NCBI GenBank assembly: GCA_014904985.1 | Contig: MU128936.1 | Span: forward strand, 308,163-372,162 | Source of the DNA: Hydnum rufescens UP504 | Lineage: Eukaryota > Basidiomycota > Agaricomycetes > Cantharellales > Hydnaceae | Direction: 5' to 3' | DNA length: 64,000 nt | In this document: one piece after another, positions 59,678-64,000 of the stretch | How positions within the stretch are numbered: position 1 is the stretch's first letter | Layout: every line of letters begins with the position of its first letter | The notes under the pieces: generated by a model | Database searches by the model: none | Told to the model about the DNA's origin: nothing | What the model saw: only the letters and a program-made list of their open reading frames with translations | Program-made: the position numbers and the translations under genes

Positions 59678-59806
59678 TAGAGTCCCCCACTTATACATTC
59701 CTCCCAGCACTCGTAGATTCCCTCTTTTCCCTCTTTTTTCTTTCTCTCTCTTCCCCTTCTTCTCTCCTCAACCTCAGTCTCAATCTCCACTTCGATCTCA
59801 ACCCTG

Positions 59807-62421
59807 ATGCAGCAACCGGGAGCTCACAGACATAGGGGTATCAGACATGGGTGCCGCTATGCGATGCCTGGAGATAATACGGATCCTATGGACCTCCACT
59901 ACGCCCAGTACGGGGACGAGGAGGACAACCCCGAACGTCATCCCGCCGAATATCTCTTGACCCAACGGTGTGCCCACTTCTTCATATACCGTCTCACTGC
60001 CTTGAACCTCGCCGGGCCCTACCCTCGCGTTCAGGGATTGCCCCCGTTCATGAGTGACCCTTATGGCTACTGATGGGAGCATCTAGACAAGTGGGGACAG
60101 CTAGGGAAGTTTGAATGGACATACCGAACTCAGCTGCTTCCTAAAGTCTATGCCTTCCCCCTGCATCGGGCCTTTATCCCCCTCGACATCCCGCAGTTCA
60201 ACTTCGATCCGTGTATCCATCTCCTACAGTCATGAGGACTGAACCCCAACCTGTGTTCCCTCTCACTAAAATTCCTCAAAGAGGTTCAGGCGGCCAGAGA
60301 GATGATGCTGCGGTGCATAAGACGGATAGACCAAGTGACGGCCTGCTTCCACATCATCCTGCCATCCAGCTACGACCAGGACTGGCACTTCGGGCCATCC
60401 TGGCAGTACCTCCTCCAGCAAGGAACGACCCCAGCCCCCACATGGAAAGCAGCCCATGTCGCACAGGAGCTCAGGAGGTGTGTACTCGATGCTACCGGAT
60501 TTGTGACTCTCGCCTTCCGGGTCATTCTCTACCTACTCTGCTTCAGGGAACGATTCTGACCCCCGCACTTCAGGACTACAATGCGCCTTACAGGCCTGAT
60601 TGTCTCCACCCACGACCGTCATTCCATCCTCATTGGAAGGGGACTCGCAGAATTAGGGGCCCCCGTGTGGTCAATGGCTATAGAAAATGAAACCCCTAAC
60701 CTCGAACTTTACCCCCACAGCACTACACAGTACTCGCCCCTATGGACTGACGCAGAGAAGGAAATCAAGGCCAGGCACCCCCATCGGGACTTACGGGATG
60801 CCTACGTGCAAAAATTGATCCGTGAGTCCTTTGAGAAATGTCTGACGGACTTGGGACACCAACGACTCGTGAATCTGCCGGAGGAAATATGGGTGATGGA
60901 GAAGGGGCACCCGCGGGACATGAAGACGACTGGCCCTTACTACCATCATCATCCTTCCTATTTCCGCGCGCCTCAAGGTCCCCCCAAGGAGAACTATCTG
61001 GAGGGCCTTGTGTGCTGGCTATCGCACACCCACGAAGGAGGCTACTTGCCCATTCTGAACGAGCTGCAAGAATGTCTGGGCCCGGAGACATTGTCGCTGA
61101 CCAAATGGGCCGAACACGAAGACGCTATCCCTCCCCCTTCACTGCTATCCCAAAACTACCTGATATGTCAGGAATGGGTGGAACGTAGAGGATTTGAATG
61201 GCACCAGCCTGAATCGCTCCCTGAACCGCAGCTGCGATACAAGCTAGCGGCACGGTTAATCGATCCGGCCCTACCGTCCTATGGCGCCCCCCCACGCTAC
61301 TCCCTCACATCGAAGACTACGATCCATACATCGCAGCAGCCACAGGGTCCCTATGACGACCACGCCCCGAATCACCACCAGAGCGACGTGTTAGGCCCCG
61401 TGCGAACGTCGTCGCCTATCCAGAAGAGGAACTGGCACCCTATGAGGATGACAAACAGTCCTCCACCCCCAACTTCACCTTGCCTGAGGATGCCAATCCC
61501 CCAACACGGGACTCTTCAGGGACGGCGACTGAACCCGCCAAAGAAGAGGACCCAGATGACGTCTGGGGACCACTGGATATGTGGATATGTGAACGGACCA
61601 ATTCCCAGTGGAATTCTACCCGTTTGTGTACCTGAAGTCCGAAGGACGCTTAGAGGAGGAACTACTTGAACGATATGGCTCAGGGGTTAAGCAATGGCTC
61701 TACGAGGAGCCCGTCTCACTCTTGTTTTCACGGAAAGAGATCGCGCACGTAGAGCATTGGAAAGTCAAAAATTAGCCGCCAAGTTCTATCCCTCCGAGCC
61801 CTCAGCGCAAGCGCAGCAATACAATGAAAGCCTCTACCGCCCCTGGAGCCCTGAAGTCTCCAAACAAGTACTTGAGGTACTATCTGCAAGGATCTGCGAG
61901 AGACTGGAGCTCTGCCCACCCCCTCAACCTATCCTGGTAAAAGGCAGCCCTTCATGACTCCCGGGCGCGAACTTCAAATCTGCTGATCTACTTAAGCTTT
62001 TCCACCCCAATGGCCCCCCACAGGTCCAAGGGCTATCTCGGAGTTTAATGTCCAGGTACCTTCTCACCCCGAAGGAGATCCTGGCACTCTTTGCCAGACG
62101 AATCGAGTATCTATGCCTACTCATGGCTTTCAACGCCAAGGAAATACTCAAGGCCACACAAAAATTGGATTCGCTACTCAGGAGGCACCTATCCTACCAG
62201 GACCCATTAAGTTCAACGTCCAGATACCTTTCGGGGGCCACCACCGGACCACGCTCGAATGGCTCGCCCGAGCTACCCCTGAAGTCGATCCCACTTCCCT
62301 TACTGCTCGCGGCACTTATGTGGGCGAGCAATTCCGGTGGAATGGATGGTTTGAGCGTTACGAGATCATGCTAGAGGATCTAGATCTCAAGGACATGGGC
62401 GTCCTCCCAATAGAATCCTGA
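59807..62421 (+). pseudogene. Extra 3' coding-like sequence of the Gypsy element, unrecognised
   Basis: After the chromodomain, a plus-strand reading begins MQQPGAHRHRGIRHGCRYAM (ATG 59807). It passes two TGA codons (60071 and 60232) and continues with frame changes through 60581-61669 (TTQYSPLWTDAEKEIKARH, LIRESFEKCLTDLGHQRL, NYLICQEWVERRGFEWHQPE) to 62421 (FNVQIPFGGHHRTTLEWLAR, GWFERYEIMLEDLDLKDMG). The composition (rich in Trp, Tyr, His, Pro) is protein-like, and only the plus strand gives long sensible stretches. There is no signal peptide, no obvious pair of membrane segments and no motif I know. It is about 2.6 kb, large for an accessory ORF. Confidence 0.55.
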
Positions 62422-62439
62422 CGCCGCGCTGGGGGGCAC

Positions 62440-63014
62440 TGTAATATAGGGCCATTCTACATAGAGTATGTACAAGTCCTGTCCCTCTAGTACCTTATGT
62501 AATAGCGCGGCCATGAGGATTCTAAGTCCCGGTTGCACCAGAATCAAATTACTCTTTTGCCTGGACTTTGTAGCCTCTGCTCGAACCGTGAAACTAACGT
62601 AGCCACGCAACAACTACGCGATCAAGTCACGCAACGAAGCAACCACATCAAGACCACGATCCGTCGCCACAGAGCACGGGGCAGAGATGGATAAGGGAGT
62701 CGCGTACAAGTGCGACTCAGTTAGGTAAGTACACTACTCTAGTGTACTCGCTAACTACCCCTCTCCCCATAGATAGTAGCTGAGCCCTTTGGCCAGCTAC
62801 TACCATCTCCCCATTCCCATTCCCCCTCTCCTCTCGCTTCTCCCCTGTCCGAAGCAAAGCCAGTGCTTAGCTTCGTTCGCGGCCCTCCCGCTTGAAGCCA
62901 GTGCTTAGAGCGGTTGGACTACTTTCCTCCTTCTGTTCACAGGTCCATCGAATCCGCCTCGTCTAACGACGACAAATACTGCAGTCCCTCGAAGTTGAGG
63001 ACCACGTTATTACA
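62440..63014 (+). repeat. Right LTR of the Gypsy element
   Basis: 575 bp, same ends as the left LTR, followed by GAAGG. Confidence 0.92.
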
Positions 63015-63019
63015 GAAGG
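63015..63019. repeat. Right target-site duplication of the Gypsy element
   Basis: GAAGG, copy of 51256-51260. Confidence 0.85.
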
Positions 63020-64000
63020 GGTAAATAGATTATGACCAAGACACACTTGAATAGTGAGCCATGACACAAAGAGCCACATACACTCCTTGACTATCACTTG
63101 GAATTCAAGATTTGTGTTCCTACAATAGTGAGAGATACAACCAAATCAGACCAACAAGTTGTTAGGTATGGCCTCGCCAAAGAGAATATGGGGATGCATA
63201 TGCCTTAATGGTGGTGGCTGCAGCACATCAAAACATCAATTTAGTCAGAATACAATAAGTCACAGTCCACCGAGACACACAAAGATGGGTACTGACTGGC
63301 ACTGAATCCTAGGGTGCAGGAGGAATAAGACAGAAGAAACACATTGCAAAGCAATAAGACTAACCAAACTGAAGCAACACAAGGACTTGCTACAATGTCA
63401 TTGTGCATGACTTTCAGACTGATCTATGACAACATCAGGGTTACAACATACCACAAACACTCCTACATAGAGATTGGCGCTCACTATGGAAATCAAAGGG
63501 AATTATGAACATGATACTTCTCTAGCAAAGAGATGTGGCAAGGCTTACAAGAGTAGACATGATGCGCAAAGAAGGTCTGGACAGTGACCGATGCGCAGAC
63601 CTTGAAGTAGATAGCATGAAAGCCAAGATGAGGGTGTCCACAACAAAAACTGACTCAGTACTCATGGTGTTGATTTGATATGTTGAGAATTCCCTATAAA
63701 TATCCAATTATTTCAAGGGTAGAAGGGGTCAGTAGGGGAAGGAATGATCAATGGCCGCGATGGACCCAGTACACACCATGTTGACCACCCCAGAGCCAAA
63801 GGATTACAGTAATTTGTGACAAACCACCAATACAAAGCCTGGGTACAGCATGCACTGTACAACGTATGTGGTGTTGGATAGCAGTAAGTCTCCACAGTAT
63901 TTCAGCAGAAGAGTGCTGAAGAGGGAGTACCAACAGTTGAAAAGCTTCCAAAATCCTTAACAATGAAAGATGATGAAAATGCCTCAAAAGATGAGTGTGT
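63020..64000. other. CpG-poor flank, continuation of the 46.4-51.2 kb region
   Basis: Low CpG and rich in CA/TG, with only short open frames. It runs off the right edge. No gene recognised. Confidence 0.5.

Larger units (their letters stand above)
51261..63014 (+). mobile_element. Gypsy chromovirus (LTR retrotransposon), 11.75 kb, decayed
   Basis: LTRs of 578 and 575 bp, with TG...CA ends and a 5-bp target duplication GAAGG. Internal order: an N-terminal gag-related frame, Gag with CCHC, aspartic protease, reverse transcriptase, RNase H, integrase (HHCC, DDE) and chromodomain, the order of Ty3/Gypsy chromoviruses. About 2.6 kb of extra coding-like sequence lies between the chromodomain and the right LTR. 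In-frame stops, mostly TGA, break pol in several places. The bases before the right LTR (GGGGGGCAC) may serve as the polypurine tract, and TGGTTCCCTC at 51840 as the primer site; the tRNA was not identified. Confidence 0.92.

Noticed and set aside
59807..62421. Retroviral-type envelope gene in the Gypsy element
   Set aside because: No signal peptide, no fusion-peptide or transmembrane pair and no cleavage motif. The hydrophobic piece near 60500-60555 sits in a short alternative frame.
1..64000. CRISPR arrays, bacterial operons, rRNA or tRNA genes
   Set aside because: No direct-repeat/spacer arrays, no ribosome-binding sites, and no tRNA or rRNA signature was recognised. All genes have spliceosomal introns, so this is eukaryotic DNA. 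A tRNAscan run would be needed to exclude a tRNA.

Overview
The window reads as nuclear DNA of a filamentous basidiomycete. Genes are split by many short introns of about 50-65 bp with GT..AG ends. The recognisable single-copy genes are fungal (U1-C, LSM3, DBP8, BuGZ-like, SWI1, GRR1, ALG8, RTC3-like, TMEM135-like, AIM19-like). The repeats (a chromodomain Gypsy element, a Tad-like LINE, a copia-type element and an NACHT-WD40 receptor) are typical of Agaricomycetes. A Rhizoctonia/Ceratobasidium-like fungus is my best guess, but that is inference, not a match to a database.

Left part (1-32.7 kb): gene-dense housekeeping DNA. In order: a KH-domain protein cut by the left edge; a Ulp1-type cysteine protease with a long disordered tail; U1-C and LSM3 back to back on an 87-bp spacer; an unrecognised nuclear-type protein; an intergenic stretch carrying a 436-bp inverted-repeat element; AIM19-like and TMEM135-like membrane proteins; DBP8 and a BuGZ-like zinc-finger protein divergent on 68 bp; a BTB-like protein; SWI1 (ARID) and GRR1 (F-box/LRR) divergent on about 24-54 bp; a long disordered coiled-coil protein; ALG8; and an RTC3-like SBDS-domain protein. 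Several conserved genes show an apparent loss of one base in a short homopolymer, which looks like an assembly artefact and splits their reading frames.

Right part (34.3-64 kb): accessory DNA. A hAT-like element (34337-43095, 8-bp target duplication) was entered by a Tad-like LINE (34459-42297, 15-bp duplication), which was itself entered by a 1.45-kb gag-only copia-type element (35839-37285, C-run duplication). This three-deep nest ends 174 bp upstream of an NACHT-WD40 receptor (43270-46413). The WD40 half of that receptor and the DNA after it are almost free of CpG, while its NACHT half is not. An 11.75-kb Gypsy chromovirus (51261-63014, 5-bp duplication GAAGG) sits in the CpG-poor DNA, which resumes to its right. 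The Gypsy element has decayed by in-frame stops and carries about 2.6 kb of extra coding-like sequence after its integrase/chromodomain that I do not recognise.

The main functional themes are RNA processing (U1-C, LSM3, DBP8), chromatin and cell cycle (SWI1, GRR1, BuGZ), N-glycosylation (ALG8) and, on the right, a candidate non-self recognition receptor embedded in transposons. Exon joins were worked out by eye from splice motifs and family knowledge; no alignment or search was run.
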